Below, one piece after another: positions 55,251 through 64,000 of a DNA stretch of 64,000 nt. Location: positions 248,001-312,000 of the forward strand of contig NZ_SKCD01000033.1 in NCBI RefSeq assembly GCF_006542765.1, read 5' to 3'. Made by a program: the position numbers and the translations under genes. The notes beneath the pieces were generated by a model that was given only the letters and a program-made list of their open reading frames with translations, searched no databases and was not told the origin of the DNA. Position 1 is the stretch's first letter; each line of letters opens with the position of its first letter. This DNA is from Paenibacillus luteus. Its GTDB lineage: Bacteria > Bacillota > Bacilli > Paenibacillales > Paenibacillaceae.

Positions 55251-56962
55251 CGAGGATGGACAGGAGAAGTTATGCTGCGATGTTCGGGCCAACAACAGGC
55301 GATGCTGTGCGGCTGGCGGATACGGAGCTGTGGGCTCAGATCGAGCATGATTATACGGTATATGGTGATGAATGCAAGTTTGGCGGGGGCAAGGTCATAC
55401 GCGACGGAATGGGGCAATCAAGCGGAGCCCTTCGGGATGAGGGCGTGCTGGACACGCTCATTACGAATGCGGTCATCATTGACCACTCCGGTATTGTCAA
55501 GGCTGACATCGGCATCAAGGATGGGTTTATTGTCGGCATTGGCAAAGCGGGCAACCCGGATATTATGGATGGCGTTCATCCGAATATGATTGTCGGCGCA
55601 AGCACCGAGGTTATTGCGGGAGAAGGCAAAATCGTAACAGCAGGGGCGATTGACTCGCATATTCATTTTATTTGTCCCCAGCAGATCGAGACGGCACTGT
55701 CTTCCGGCGTAACGACCATGATCGGCGGCGGTACAGGACCGGCTACGGGTACCAATGCAACGACAGTTACGCCGGGCGCATGGCATATGCGGCGGATGCT
55801 AGAGGCGGCAGAGCATTTTCCGATGAACATTGGTTATACGGGCAAGGGTAATGCTTCTTTTACTGCACCGCTTATTGAACAGATTGAAGCGGGCGCGATC
55901 GGGCTGAAGCTGCATGAGGATTGGGGTACGACGCCGGCAGCGATCGATGCGTGCTTGCAGGCGGCGGACCAATACGATGTTCAGGTCGCAATCCACAGCG
56001 ATACGTTAAATGAAGCGGGCTTTGTGGAAGACACGCTTGCTGCCATTGGCGGACGCACGATCCACACGTATCACACGGAAGGTGCCGGCGGCGGACATGC
56101 GCCTGACATTATCGTTGCTGCAGGCGAGCTGAACGTGCTGCCATCATCGACGAATCCTACGCGGCCGTTCACGATCAATACGATAGAAGAACATCTCGAT
56201 ATGCTGATGGTCTGCCATCATTTGGACAGCAGCATACCGGAGGATGTCGCTTTCGCTGATTCTCGAATCAGGCCGGAGACGATCGCTGCTGAAGATATTT
56301 TGCATGATATGGGCGTATTCAGCATGATCAGCTCGGATTCGCAGGCGATGGGCCGGGTGGGCGAGGTCATTATCCGCACCTGGCAGACAGCTGACAAAAT
56401 GAAGAAGCAGCGCGGTCCGCTGAAGCCGGACAATGAGGAGAACGACAACTTCCGCATCAAGCGTTATATTGCAAAATACACAATAAATCCGGCAATAACC
56501 CATGGCGTATCGCATCTGGTAGGTTCGCTGGAGCCTGGCAAGTTTGCTGATCTCGTCATTTGGAGCCCGATGTTCTTTGGCGTGAAGCCGGATCTGGTTC
56601 TTAAGGGCGGCAGCATCGCCTTTGCCCAAATGGGTGATCCCAATGCGTCCATTCCTACGCCGCAGCCGGTATTTGGCAGGCCTATGTTCGCTTCCTTCGG
56701 GAAGCTGGTGTTCAACAGCTCCATTACATTCGTGTCCCAAGCAGCTTACGATCGAGGGATTGCGAAGGAGCTTGGGCTTCAGAAGCGAATTGAACCGGTC
56801 AAAGGCTGCCGGACCGTTACGAAAAAAGACATGATTCATAATGATGCAACGCCTAAGCTAGAGGTCGACGCAGAAACCTACCATGTGCTGGTGGATGGTG
56901 AGCATGTGACGTGCGAGCCTGCAGAGGTGCTGCCGATGGCGCAGCGTTATTTCTTATTTTGA
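55247..56962 (+). CDS. ureC: Urease subunit alpha
   Basis: 571-residue catalytic subunit hydrolysing urea to ammonia and carbamate. Nickel ligands H138 and H140 (DSHIHFICPQQ), carbamylated K221 (GLKLHEDWG), later His residues in VAIHSDTLNE and IHTYHTEGAGGGHAPD, and the mobile-flap VCHHLDSSIPEDVAFADSRIR with the catalytic His. All active-site residues I can place are intact. ATG 55247 (overlapping ureB) is preferred over 55229. Confidence 0.98.
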   Translation: MTRMDRRSYAAMFGPTTGDAVRLADTELWAQIEHDYTVYGDECKFGGGKVIRDGMGQSSGALRDEGVLDTLITNAVIIDHSGIVKADIGIKDGFIVGIGKAGNPDIMDGVHPNMIVGASTEVIAGEGKIVTAGAIDSHIHFICPQQIETALSSGVTTMIGGGTGPATGTNATTVTPGAWHMRRMLEAAEHFPMNIGYTGKGNASFTAPLIEQIEAGAIGLKLHEDWGTTPAAIDACLQAADQYDVQVAIHSDTLNEAGFVEDTLAAIGGRTIHTYHTEGAGGGHAPDIIVAAGELNVLPSSTNPTRPFTINTIEEHLDMLMVCHHLDSSIPEDVAFADSRIRPETIAAEDILHDMGVFSMISSDSQAMGRVGEVIIRTWQTADKMKKQRGPLKPDNEENDNFRIKRYIAKYTINPAITHGVSHLVGSLEPGKFADLVIWSPMFFGVKPDLVLKGGSIAFAQMGDPNASIPTPQPVFGRPMFASFGKLVFNSSITFVSQAAYDRGIAKELGLQKRIEPVKGCRTVTKKDMIHNDATPKLEVDAETYHVLVDGEHVTCEPAEVLPMAQRYFLF

Positions 56963-57000
56963 CAGCAGTTCCTGCCTAAGCAGACAGGAGGGCATTGAAG

Positions 57001-57693
57001 ATGAAGGAACAAATGAGATGGCTGGCGATGCAGCAGCTGCTTGATTCCGCTCTACCGATCGGCGGATTCTCCCACTCGTTCGGTTTGGAAACGTTGGTGC
57101 AAGACGGCAGGATGAACCGCTCCAGTCAGCTATATGCTTATGTGTCTGCCATGCTGCTGCAAAGCTGGGCGAGCTCGGATGCTATGGTCATCAAGGCCGT
57201 TTACCGTGATGCGCCCGCAGGTGACTGGGAGAGGCTGTGGGCTGTGGAGCGATTGGTGCACGTACAGCGTACCGCTTCGGAAACCCGGAGTGGTGTTGAA
57301 AAGATGGGTAAGCGGCTGCTGCAGTTGGCATCTGCAATTCATCCGCAGTTGGACTGGGTGCCGCTTACGGAAGCACATCGCGGCGGCAAATGCTTCGCCT
57401 CCCATCCGCTCGCCCATGGCTATGCTTGCTGGCAGCTAGGCGTATCGGAGGAACAGGCGATTCAGGGGTATTTTTACACTTGCATAGTAACCTGCATCAA
57501 CAGCGCGCTTCGCCTGATGTCGATGGGACAGACAGAGGGGCAGTCGTTAATTGCGAGGCTGACGCCGCTCACGGAGCAGGCGCTGGCGGTAGCGGCGGAG
57601 CTTGAACCTGAGGAGGCGTATGCCAACATGCCGATGGCTGAGATGGCCATGATGCAGCACGAGCGATTGTACTCGCGTTTATTTATGTCTTAA
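57001..57693 (+). CDS. ureF: Urease accessory protein UreF
   Basis: 230-residue UreF: LLDSALPIGGFSHSFGLETLVQ at the N-terminus and GKCFASHPLAHGYACWQLGVS later. UreF forms the UreD-F-G complex that gates nickel delivery and GTP hydrolysis. CAGGAGGG precedes ATG 57001. It follows ureC directly; the ureE nickel metallochaperone gene that often lies between them is missing. Confidence 0.95.
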   Translation: MKEQMRWLAMQQLLDSALPIGGFSHSFGLETLVQDGRMNRSSQLYAYVSAMLLQSWASSDAMVIKAVYRDAPAGDWERLWAVERLVHVQRTASETRSGVEKMGKRLLQLASAIHPQLDWVPLTEAHRGGKCFASHPLAHGYACWQLGVSEEQAIQGYFYTCIVTCINSALRLMSMGQTEGQSLIARLTPLTEQALAVAAELEPEEAYANMPMAEMAMMQHERLYSRLFMS

Positions 57694-57726
57694 CGATATA
57701 TCAACAACTAAATGGAGGAATGACAA

Positions 57727-58455
57727 ATGTGCCAAGGACAAGGACATACGCATCAGGAATGGGAAAGCCCGGCAATCGATAGCTCAAGGCCAATCCGAAT
57801 CGGGATAGGCGGACCGGTCGGTTCCGGCAAAACAGCGCTTGTCGAAAGATTGACGCGCGAGCTTCATGAGAAATTCAGCGTTGCGGTCATTACAAATGAT
57901 ATTTATACGAAGGAAGATGCCCGGATTTTGTTCAATACAGGCGTTCTGCCGGAAGAGCGCATCATTGGCGTAGAGACAGGCGGCTGCCCACATACCGCTA
58001 TTCGTGAGGATGCATCGATGAATTTCGAAGCGATAGAAGAGCTTGAGAGCCGTTTTGACCACTTGGACTTGATCTTCATCGAGAGTGGCGGCGATAATCT
58101 AGCTGCTGCGTTCAGCCCGGAGCTTGTTGACCGGTTCATTTATATTATTGATGTTGCTCAAGGTGAGAAAATACCGCGTAAAGGCGGTCCTGGCATTATG
58201 CGCTCGGATTTGCTCGTTATAAATAAAATCGATCTTGCTCCTTATGTAGGCGCGAGCCTAGAGGTTATGGAAGCTGATACGGTGAAAATGCGCGGAGATC
58301 GCCCGTTTGTCTTTTCTAATTTGTTTGGCGGCGAAGGCGTAGATAAAATCGTAAGCTGGCTGACGCATGAAGTTGCGCATGCCCGGGGTACGGAGCACTC
58401 TCATGTGGTCCAGTTCACGAGTGTCACAGCTGATAACCGTCACTCCGCTTCTTAA
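57727..58455 (+). CDS. ureG: Urease accessory GTPase UreG
   Basis: 242-residue SIMIBI GTPase. P-loop GIGGPVGSGKTALVERL (about 28-44), nickel/zinc-binding CPH in GVETGGCPHTAIRED, switch IESGGDNL and base-recognition NKID. The N-terminal extension CQGQGHTHQ has only two His, so it does not replace a His-rich UreE-type nickel store. The C-terminal tail is about 25 residues longer than usual. AATGGAGGAA precedes the ATG. Stop overlaps ureD by one base. Confidence 0.97.
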   Translation: MCQGQGHTHQEWESPAIDSSRPIRIGIGGPVGSGKTALVERLTRELHEKFSVAVITNDIYTKEDARILFNTGVLPEERIIGVETGGCPHTAIREDASMNFEAIEELESRFDHLDLIFIESGGDNLAAAFSPELVDRFIYIIDVAQGEKIPRKGGPGIMRSDLLVINKIDLAPYVGASLEVMEADTVKMRGDRPFVFSNLFGGEGVDKIVSWLTHEVAHARGTEHSHVVQFTSVTADNRHSAS

Positions 58456-59336
58456 TGGAGCGCGTGCAGGCAGCAGTGAGGGCAGGAGCGGAGTATGGAG
58501 ATGCGCGAAGCAGAACTTCCGTGCTTCGAGCTTCCTTCGCGAGCCGGCAAGGGCAGACCTTCGTCAGCCATAAATTTCATACCGCGCCTATCAAGATCGC
58601 CAAGGCTTTTCCGCTGAGTGGCCAGCTTGGCATTATCGTTATGGACGTCTCGCCTGGATTGCTAGATGGGGATCGTTACGAGCTGGACTGGGTCGCGGAG
58701 CCATCTTCTCATGTCATGATTACGAATCAGTCGTATACGAAGGTTCACCCAAGCACACCAAGCAAGGGCTCTTCCATGAGACAGACCTTTATTCTTGATG
58801 AAGCTGCCGTAGTCGAGCATATGCCGGAACCTATCATGCTATATAAGGATGCTGCGCTGCATAATGAGACACAAGTTCACTTGCAGGCAGGCTCTGTGTG
58901 GCTGCAAGCGGATGTGCTGTGTCCCGGACGGACACTGCGCGGGGAGCGGTTTGATTACCGCTGCTACAGCAATTCACTCTCCGTGCATTATGGCGATGAA
59001 CTGATCTTCTCACAGAGACAGCGAATCGAACCTGCCAAGCAAGCGCTTGCGGCACCCGGCTGCTGGGGTGAGATGACTCATTGGGCCACCTTTTATATCT
59101 TCTCAGACCTTGTGAACAGCAACCACCTGGAGCAGCTTCAGAAGAAGCTAGATAGCTTTGCAGCGCCGGATGGGCATGCCGTTATTGCCGGCGCGTCAAT
59201 GACTCACCGGTTCGGCATCGCGGTATCCGCGGCCTCCACGGCGGCTTGGCCGCTTCAGCAGCTTATGAAGGAGCTGTGGGCAGAGGCGCGGGCTGGGCTG
59301 CTGGGCAAACCGCCGCTTCGTTTTTTGCAAGGCTAA
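58455..59336 (+). CDS. ureD: Urease accessory protein UreD/UreH
   Basis: 293-residue UreD that scaffolds UreF and UreG on the apo-urease. Recognisable segments: FHTAPIKIAKAFPL, IIVMDVSPGLLDGDRYELDW, ITNQSYTKVHPS and HMPEPIMLYKDAAL. Begins in the ureG stop (TAATG). Last gene of the operon; no strong terminator was seen in the 178 bases before marR. Confidence 0.94.
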   Translation: MERVQAAVRAGAEYGDARSRTSVLRASFASRQGQTFVSHKFHTAPIKIAKAFPLSGQLGIIVMDVSPGLLDGDRYELDWVAEPSSHVMITNQSYTKVHPSTPSKGSSMRQTFILDEAAVVEHMPEPIMLYKDAALHNETQVHLQAGSVWLQADVLCPGRTLRGERFDYRCYSNSLSVHYGDELIFSQRQRIEPAKQALAAPGCWGEMTHWATFYIFSDLVNSNHLEQLQKKLDSFAAPDGHAVIAGASMTHRFGIAVSAASTAAWPLQQLMKELWAEARAGLLGKPPLRFLQG

Positions 59337-59514
59337 AGCCGGAAATCCCGAAAGCCATAACGGTGGGTCAACTAATAGCGGTTGGTTGGCCTATTCGTGT
59401 TTCATTTGGCTGGGGCTGAAGGATTACTTAATAATATTAGTTAATCTTATAAATGAACGCTATAATAAGAAAAGACAAGATAGCAGAATTATAAGATAGG
59501 TTGGTGATCATCAA

Positions 59515-59973
59515 TTGGAAACTTCAAGTGCGGAAAGGCAGGATTTAATGAGGCGTCTGGACGAAGCCTTTCGTCAGGTACGAAGACAAATCAATTCTGA
59601 ATGGAACACCTACAACGTGCATGGACTAGGAATGACGCATGGAAGAATGCTCATTATATTGGCACAGTCAGGCCCTCAGAAGGCTTCCGCGCTTGCGGAG
59701 CTGCTTCTGATTACTAGTGGAGGCGTTACGGGGATTGCTGACCGCTTAATTGAACTTGGTTATGTAAAACGGGAGCGTGGTGAGAAGGATCGGCGCGTGG
59801 TGATGCTTGAAATTACGGAAGAAGGGCTCAAAAACGTAAATCTCATAGAAACGGTGAAGGCAAAATTAATGCACAGGCTGTTTAGAGGCATGTCGATTGA
59901 AGATATGGAGCATGGTGTCCAGCTCTTTGAGCATATGAACAAAAATATGGAATCGGATGTTACAAATTCGTGA
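59515..59973 (+). CDS. MarR-family transcriptional regulator
   Basis: 152-residue winged-helix regulator: helix-turn-helix KASALAELLLITSGGVTGIADRLIELGYV and wing RERGEKDRRVVMLEITEEG are typical MarR. Start TTG 59515. The upstream AT-rich imperfect palindrome TTACTTAATAATATTAGTTAA (59426-59446) touches a weak promoter (TTAGTT 59437, TATAAT 59461) and may be its own operator. It is followed, on the same strand, by the BMP transporter genes, which it could control; no ligand can be inferred. Confidence 0.88.
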   Translation: METSSAERQDLMRRLDEAFRQVRRQINSEWNTYNVHGLGMTHGRMLIILAQSGPQKASALAELLLITSGGVTGIADRLIELGYVKRERGEKDRRVVMLEITEEGLKNVNLIETVKAKLMHRLFRGMSIEDMEHGVQLFEHMNKNMESDVTNS

Positions 59974-60048
59974 CTATTTTCATATTTCATTATTATTGCA
60001 TGTGATTTTAGTGTAGAATAAACTAGAAATTTGTCGAATCGAAATAGG

Positions 60049-60077
60049 TTGACAAATTCCGATAAAACAACTAGGAT
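60049..60077 (+). promoter_or_regulatory. Probable sigma-A promoter of the BMP transporter operon
   Basis: TTGACA (60049-60054), 17-base spacer, TAGGAT (60072-60077), 42 bases before the lipoprotein start codon. Confidence 0.65.
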
Positions 60078-60118
60078 TAAGAGGAATTAATACATTTAAT
60101 TGTTTAGGGGAGATTACG

Positions 60119-61171
60119 ATGAAGAAGGCAATTGCTTTGGCGGTATCGTTATTTCTGATGGTTGCGATTGTCGCAGCTTGCGGATCTAACAAAAATGATG
60201 CAGGAAACGCAGTGAATAACGGCGCTGCGACGAATAATACAGGCGACAAGGCGGAAAAGAAAAAAATCGCACTCGTACTGCCTGAAAAAATCGGCGTAAA
60301 CAAGTTTTTCGTATTGATGGATGAAGGCTTCAAAAAAGCAGGCGAGGAATTTGGCGCTGAAGTGAAAACAATCGAATCAACAGACCCTGCCGGATTCGAG
60401 CAAAACCTTCGTGCAACGGTAGCTGAAGATTATGATCTGATTATTACGGCAACATTCCAGGCTGAAGATGCTCTTAAAAAAGTAGCTACTGAAAACCCGG
60501 ACAAGCCATTCGCTATTATCGATACCGTAGTTGACCTGCCGAACGTACGCAGCGTTAACTTCCGCGAGCATGAAGCTTCCTACCTGATGGGGGCACTTGC
60601 AGGATTGGCGACGAAAACCAACATCGTTGGCGCTGTTGTTGCCATGGATGCTCCACTTCTTAGCAAATATACTTCTGGCTTCGAACAAGGCTTGAAGAGC
60701 ACAAACCCGGACGCGCAGTTCCTGATCAACTATGTAGGAAGCTTTACGGACCCGGTTAAAGGTAAAGAGCTTGCCCTGCTTCAGCAAACTAAAGGAGCAG
60801 ACTTTATCGCAGGTATGGCAGCAGTTGGCGATAACGGAGTATTCGAAGCAGCGAAAGAAAAGGGCTTCTATACTTCCGGCCAAGATACAGACCGTACAGA
60901 TGAAGACCCTGAACACATCGTACTTTCGCAATTGAAAGGTACAGATGCCGTAGCTTATGAAACGGTAAAAAGCTTTGTTGAAGGCACGTTCGCTTACGGC
61001 GTGGCAGATTACGGCTTGAAAGAAGATGGCGTTGGCTTGACGTTCGTTACAAAAGACAGCGCAACTACGCTTAGCCCGTTCATCGGCCAAGACAACGTGG
61101 ATAAAGTTAAAGCTATCGCTGATGATATTAAATCTGGTAAGATCGTAGTAGTAAATCCGTTAGCTCAATAG
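60119..61171 (+). CDS. BMP-family nucleoside-binding lipoprotein of ABC transporter
   Basis: 350 residues. Lipoprotein signal ending VAAC (lipid Cys about 21), Asn/Ala/Gly-rich linker, then the BMP/PnrA fold: IALVLPEKIGVNKFFVLMDEG, FREHEASYLMGALAGL and YTSGQDTDR. PnrA/BmpA-type proteins bind purine nucleosides. It is the external receptor for the ATPase and permeases that follow, as in the NupNOPQ (YufNOPQ) guanosine system of B. subtilis. GGGGAG precedes the ATG. Confidence 0.92.
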   Translation: MKKAIALAVSLFLMVAIVAACGSNKNDAGNAVNNGAATNNTGDKAEKKKIALVLPEKIGVNKFFVLMDEGFKKAGEEFGAEVKTIESTDPAGFEQNLRATVAEDYDLIITATFQAEDALKKVATENPDKPFAIIDTVVDLPNVRSVNFREHEASYLMGALAGLATKTNIVGAVVAMDAPLLSKYTSGFEQGLKSTNPDAQFLINYVGSFTDPVKGKELALLQQTKGADFIAGMAAVGDNGVFEAAKEKGFYTSGQDTDRTDEDPEHIVLSQLKGTDAVAYETVKSFVEGTFAYGVADYGLKEDGVGLTFVTKDSATTLSPFIGQDNVDKVKAIADDIKSGKIVVVNPLAQ

Positions 61172-61180
61172 AATGACCTG

Positions 61181-61255
61181 CCGGCTGCTACTTTGCAGCC
61201 GGTTTGCTTATTGCTTAGAAGCTTCCTCCTGTCTCGGGGGGAAGTGGTTTTTTTT
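61181..61255 (+). terminator. Two hairpins between binding protein and ATPase genes
   Basis: First a CCGGCTGC/GCAGCCGG stem (61181-61202) without a clear T-run. Then CTTCCTCC with GGGGGAAG (61222-61244), followed by TGG and eight T. The second should partly end transcription, giving more binding protein than membrane subunits. Confidence 0.75.
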
Positions 61256-61289
61256 GTTTTAAAGGCGACGAAAGGAGAGGAGCGTTGGT

Positions 61290-62789
61290 ATGTTGCTGCA
61301 AATGGAGAGCATTACGAAATCCTATGGGAGCGTAATCGCGAATAACCAAGTTCATTTTTCGCTGAAACGAGGCGAAATCCATGCGTTGGTTGGCGAAAAC
61401 GGAGCTGGAAAAACGACATTAATGCGCATTTTATACGGCATGGAAAGCCCTACAAGCGGGGAAATCTTATTAAACGGCAAACCGGTTTCATTTGCGAGCC
61501 CAGCGGATGCGATCAAGCATAAAATCGGGATGGTCCACCAGCATTTTATGCTGTTCCCAACCTTTACGATTGCTGAGAATATTGTAATCGGGCGCGAGCC
61601 CTCCAAGGGAGTGGGCTTTGATCGCAAGGCCGCAGCTGCGGAAACCGAGCGTCTCGGCAAGCTATATGGGATGCCGATTGATCCTTGGAAGAAGGTTGCG
61701 GATTGCTCGATGGGCATGCAGCAGCGGGTTGAAATTTTGAAGGTTCTGTATCAGGGAGCGGAAGTCATTATTTTGGATGAGCCGACCGGTGTTTTGACGC
61801 CACTTGAGGTGAAGGAACTGCTGGTTGCTATTAAAGGGCTTGCTGCGCAAGGAAAAAGCTTTATCTTAATCAGTCACAAGCTTCAGGAAATTATGGAGGT
61901 TGCTGACCGTGTGACTGTCCTGCGCGATGGCAAATTGACAGGAACAGTCGAAGCAAAAGACACGAATGCAGAACATTTATCGCGGCTCATGGTGGGCCGA
62001 GATTTGGTACATATATCACGCTATCAGATTAGTCGCGGCAAGCCGGTGCTTGAGGTTTCCAACGTGACGATCAGAGGAGTGAAAACGAAACCGCTGCTCT
62101 CGGATGTCAGCTTACATGTGAACGAAGGTGAAATTGTCGGCATTGCCGGGATATCTGGCAATGGGCAATCGGAGCTGATCCAAGCCATCTCAGGTTTGAT
62201 GAAGCCAGAGGCCGGGACGGTCAAGCTGCTTGGAGAGAATATGACAGGAGCGTCGGTTGGAGCAATTCGCTCGCGAGGGCTTGCCCATATTCCCGAGGAT
62301 CGCTATCAATGGGGCGTTGCAAAGGATGCGACGGTGACGGAGAACGGTCTAATGGGACATGCGATAAAGCATCAAAAATATGGTGTTTTAAACGGAAAAG
62401 GCATCCGGCAAATGGTTGGGGAATGGGTGACGAGATTCGGAATCAAGACAGGCTCGTTATCCACTAGAGCCCAATATTTATCGGGCGGGAATTTGCAGAA
62501 GCTGATCGTAGCCCGCGAGCTTGCGCAAAAGACGCCATTCATCATTGCGGCTGAACCGACGCGAGGTGTGGACGTTGGAGCAATGGAGATCATTCACGGC
62601 GAGCTCCTCAAAAAACGGGAAGAGCGTGGCGCCATTTTGCTCGTTTCCTCTGAGCTTACCGAAATATTGAAATTGTCAGACCGCATTTTGGTCATGTACG
62701 AGGGGAAAATCGTAGGCGAGCTTGAAGCAGAATCGGCTACAGAGGAACAAATTAGTTTGTTAATGGCAGGAGGAAAAGCGGTTGGATAA
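61290..62789 (+). CDS. Nucleoside ABC transporter ATP-binding protein (double ABC)
   Basis: 499 residues with two ABC cassettes in tandem, the sugar/nucleoside (RbsA-like, NupO) layout. First: GENGAGKTTLMRIL Walker A, SMGMQQRVEILK signature and VIILDEPTGVLTP Walker B. Second: GISGNGQSELIQAI in place of a canonical Walker A, LSGGNLQKLIVARE signature, and IIAAEPTRGVDVG. The degenerate second Walker A is usual in this group. AAAGGAGAGG precedes the ATG. Overlaps the permease start by 8 bases. Confidence 0.94.
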   Translation: MLLQMESITKSYGSVIANNQVHFSLKRGEIHALVGENGAGKTTLMRILYGMESPTSGEILLNGKPVSFASPADAIKHKIGMVHQHFMLFPTFTIAENIVIGREPSKGVGFDRKAAAAETERLGKLYGMPIDPWKKVADCSMGMQQRVEILKVLYQGAEVIILDEPTGVLTPLEVKELLVAIKGLAAQGKSFILISHKLQEIMEVADRVTVLRDGKLTGTVEAKDTNAEHLSRLMVGRDLVHISRYQISRGKPVLEVSNVTIRGVKTKPLLSDVSLHVNEGEIVGIAGISGNGQSELIQAISGLMKPEAGTVKLLGENMTGASVGAIRSRGLAHIPEDRYQWGVAKDATVTENGLMGHAIKHQKYGVLNGKGIRQMVGEWVTRFGIKTGSLSTRAQYLSGGNLQKLIVARELAQKTPFIIAAEPTRGVDVGAMEIIHGELLKKREERGAILLVSSELTEILKLSDRILVMYEGKIVGELEAESATEEQISLLMAGGKAVG

Positions 62790-63831
62790 GCTAGTACAAT
62801 TCGGACGCGCGCTGCTGCAGCCGCTTTTGGCTATTATCGTAGGCCTCGCTGCCGGTGCAATTGCCATTTCCATTGTCGGAGGCTCCATCGTAGAGACTTA
62901 CGGCGAGATGTGGAAGGGAGCTTTTGGCAGCTTTTATTTTTTCACCAATACGTTAAGCCGGGCAACGCCTATCATTTTGATCGGCCTTGGCGTGGCGCTA
63001 GCTTTCCGGGCCGGATTTTTTAATATGGGCTCAGAGGGGCAGATGGTGCTGGGCGCGCTTAGCGCTGCCGTAACGGCTATTTATCTTCCAGGCCCAGCTT
63101 GGTTTAAGCTGATTGCTGCTATTATTGCCGGAATTATCTCCGGCGGGATATGGTCAGCCTTCGCAGGCTGGCTGGATGCCAGATTCCGCATGAATCTGCT
63201 TATCACGACTTTGCTTCTCAATTATATTGCGACCTTATTCGCAGGCTACATCGTATCGTATCCCCTTAAGGACAAGACGGGGTCTGCCGCAATGGCTCAA
63301 ACGGTCATGCTTGACCAGAGCGTATGGCTGCCGAAACTGTTCAAGGGCATGAGCGTTCATGGAGGCTTTATTATTGCCGCAGTATGTGCAATTTTACTGT
63401 TTCTGTTCATGCGTTATACGGTTAAAGGCTACGAAATTCGCATGTTAGGCGGCAATCCATTGTTCGCAAGCTACGGCGGCGTGCAGCGCGGCAAGATGAT
63501 GCTGATCAGCATGTTTGTCAGCGGAGGCTTTGCTGGGCTTGCCGGTACTGTGGAGGTGTTAGGCACACAGTACCGCTATATTGACGGAGCTTTGACGACG
63601 CCGGGTTATGCCTGGTCGGGCATCATGGCGACGCTGCTTGCAGGCTCCCATCCGCTCGGGACAGCAGTTGCTGCTATTTTAATTGCAGCTCTTCAGACCG
63701 GCGGCATGGGCATGGAGCGCAATACGGACGTGCCGCTAGAAGTATCCAGTATCATACAAGCTGTGCTGATTCTGTTCGTATCGGCTAAGTTCACCTATTC
63801 GTTTATTAAACGCAAGAAGGCGGGGTCATAA
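62782..63831 (+). CDS. Nucleoside ABC transporter permease (NupP-like)
   Basis: 349 residues, BPD_transp_2 family with eight to ten helices. Key features are ATPIILIGLGVALAFRAGFFNMGSEGQMVLGAL (the family's N-MGSEGQ motif), ARFRMNLLITTLLLNYIA and GIMATLLAGSHPLGTAVAAIL. Start TTG 62782 lies inside the end of the ATPase gene, with GGCAGGAGG upstream, so it is translationally coupled. Pairs with the second permease immediately downstream. Confidence 0.93.
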   Translation: MDKLVQFGRALLQPLLAIIVGLAAGAIAISIVGGSIVETYGEMWKGAFGSFYFFTNTLSRATPIILIGLGVALAFRAGFFNMGSEGQMVLGALSAAVTAIYLPGPAWFKLIAAIIAGIISGGIWSAFAGWLDARFRMNLLITTLLLNYIATLFAGYIVSYPLKDKTGSAAMAQTVMLDQSVWLPKLFKGMSVHGGFIIAAVCAILLFLFMRYTVKGYEIRMLGGNPLFASYGGVQRGKMMLISMFVSGGFAGLAGTVEVLGTQYRYIDGALTTPGYAWSGIMATLLAGSHPLGTAVAAILIAALQTGGMGMERNTDVPLEVSSIIQAVLILFVSAKFTYSFIKRKKAGS

Positions 63832-63832
63832 G

Positions 63833-64000
63833 ATGGACATTTTTCTGGATGCCTCGCTGTTTGCGACGACGCTCCGTATGGTCACGCCTATATTGCTTGC
63901 TGCGCTTGGCGGAGCGATCTGCGCGCGGGTTGGCTTGTTTAACGTAGGTTTGGAAGGCTTAGTCTTGATCGGAGCTTTCTCGGCGATCGTAGGGAACCAC
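63833..64000 (+). CDS. Second nucleoside ABC transporter permease (NupQ-like), N-terminal part
   Basis: 56 codons visible before the window ends. The start MDIFLDASLFATTLRMVTP and the motif RVGLFNVGLEGLVLIGAFSA match the smaller permease of BMP-type transporters (NVGLEG corresponds to NMGSEG in its partner). ATG 63833 lies one base after the previous stop. Completes the expected binding protein-ATPase-permease-permease set. Confidence 0.92.
   Translation, partial: MDIFLDASLFATTLRMVTPILLAALGGAICARVGLFNVGLEGLVLIGAFSAIVGNH

Noticed and set aside
60025..60050. CodY box upstream of the BMP lipoprotein gene
   Set aside because: The best match to AATTTTCWGAAAATT has only about 8 of 15 bases, no better than expected in AT-rich DNA.
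1..64000. tRNA or rRNA genes
   Set aside because: No tRNA cloverleaf signatures (GGTTCRANYCC arm with a matched acceptor stem) or rRNA segments were seen; tRNA-like pieces are confined to the two T-box leaders.

Overview
This window reads as a chromosomal stretch of a spore-forming Bacillota, most likely Paenibacillus or a close relative. The backbone follows the Bacillus subtilis order tgt-yajC-yrzE-yrbG-spoVB-comN-secDF-recJ-apt-relA-dtd-hisS-aspS-tcdA-rarA, then cymR-iscS-yrrD-yrzR-perM-alaS-ireB-ruvX-DUF1292-mltG-trhP1-trhP2-pbpI. Both aminoacyl-tRNA synthetase leaders recognised (hisS, alaS) are T-boxes, and Shine-Dalgarno sequences are strong, with frequent GTG/TTG starts, as in Bacillota.

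Layout. 0-19.9 kb: protein export (YajC, SecD, SecF), sporulation (SpoVB), RecJ, purine salvage and stringent response (Apt, Rel), tRNA quality control and charging (Dtd, HisRS, AspRS), tRNA t6A cyclisation (TcdA) and the replication-fork ATPase RarA. 20.0-21.4 kb: a decayed composite mobile element (copy A). 21.5-24.9 kb: CopC/CopD and a CNNM-type membrane protein. 25-38.2 kb: sulfur trafficking and tRNA thiolation (MnmA, CymR, IscS), AlaRS, IreB, RuvX, two DUF1292 proteins, MltG and the two U32 proteins of tRNA 5-hydroxyuridine synthesis. 38.4-42.9 kb: a chemoreceptor and a class B penicillin-binding protein. 43.0-44.3 kb: copy B of the mobile element, in inverted orientation. 44.4-49.3 kb: an ABM-fold monooxygenase, an AI-2E family permease, a polysaccharide deacetylase, and an ECF sigma factor with its anti-sigma factor. 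49.4-54.2 kb: IlvD, a two-component pair and an S11 D-Ala-D-Ala carboxypeptidase. 54.5-59.3 kb: urease operon ureABCFGD without ureE. 59.5-64 kb: a MarR regulator and a BMP-type nucleoside ABC transporter (substrate-binding protein, ATPase, permease, and a second permease cut by the window end).

The least ordinary material is non-coding. Copies A and B combine a truncated IS630-family transposase pseudogene, a 123-bp tandem repeat array dense in AGATCT palindromes, and about 115-bp MITE-like elements whose AGTTGAAC ends are flanked by TA. They lie as a large inverted pair around about 21.6 kb of housekeeping genes. Three other small families of paired intergenic elements were seen: a 107-bp element (624 and 54314), a 58-bp hairpin element (34567 and 49337), and a hairpin placed directly in front of the Shine-Dalgarno sequence (6458 and 36879). 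A Pho-box-like array with 11-bp spacing, a -10 box and a nearby terminator before hisS suggest a phosphate-responsive small RNA of about 63 nt. A near-consensus LexA box lies upstream of rarA. The cation diffusion facilitator after secF appears to lack the family's metal-site residues.

All calls come from reading the sequence; no database search or folding program was run.
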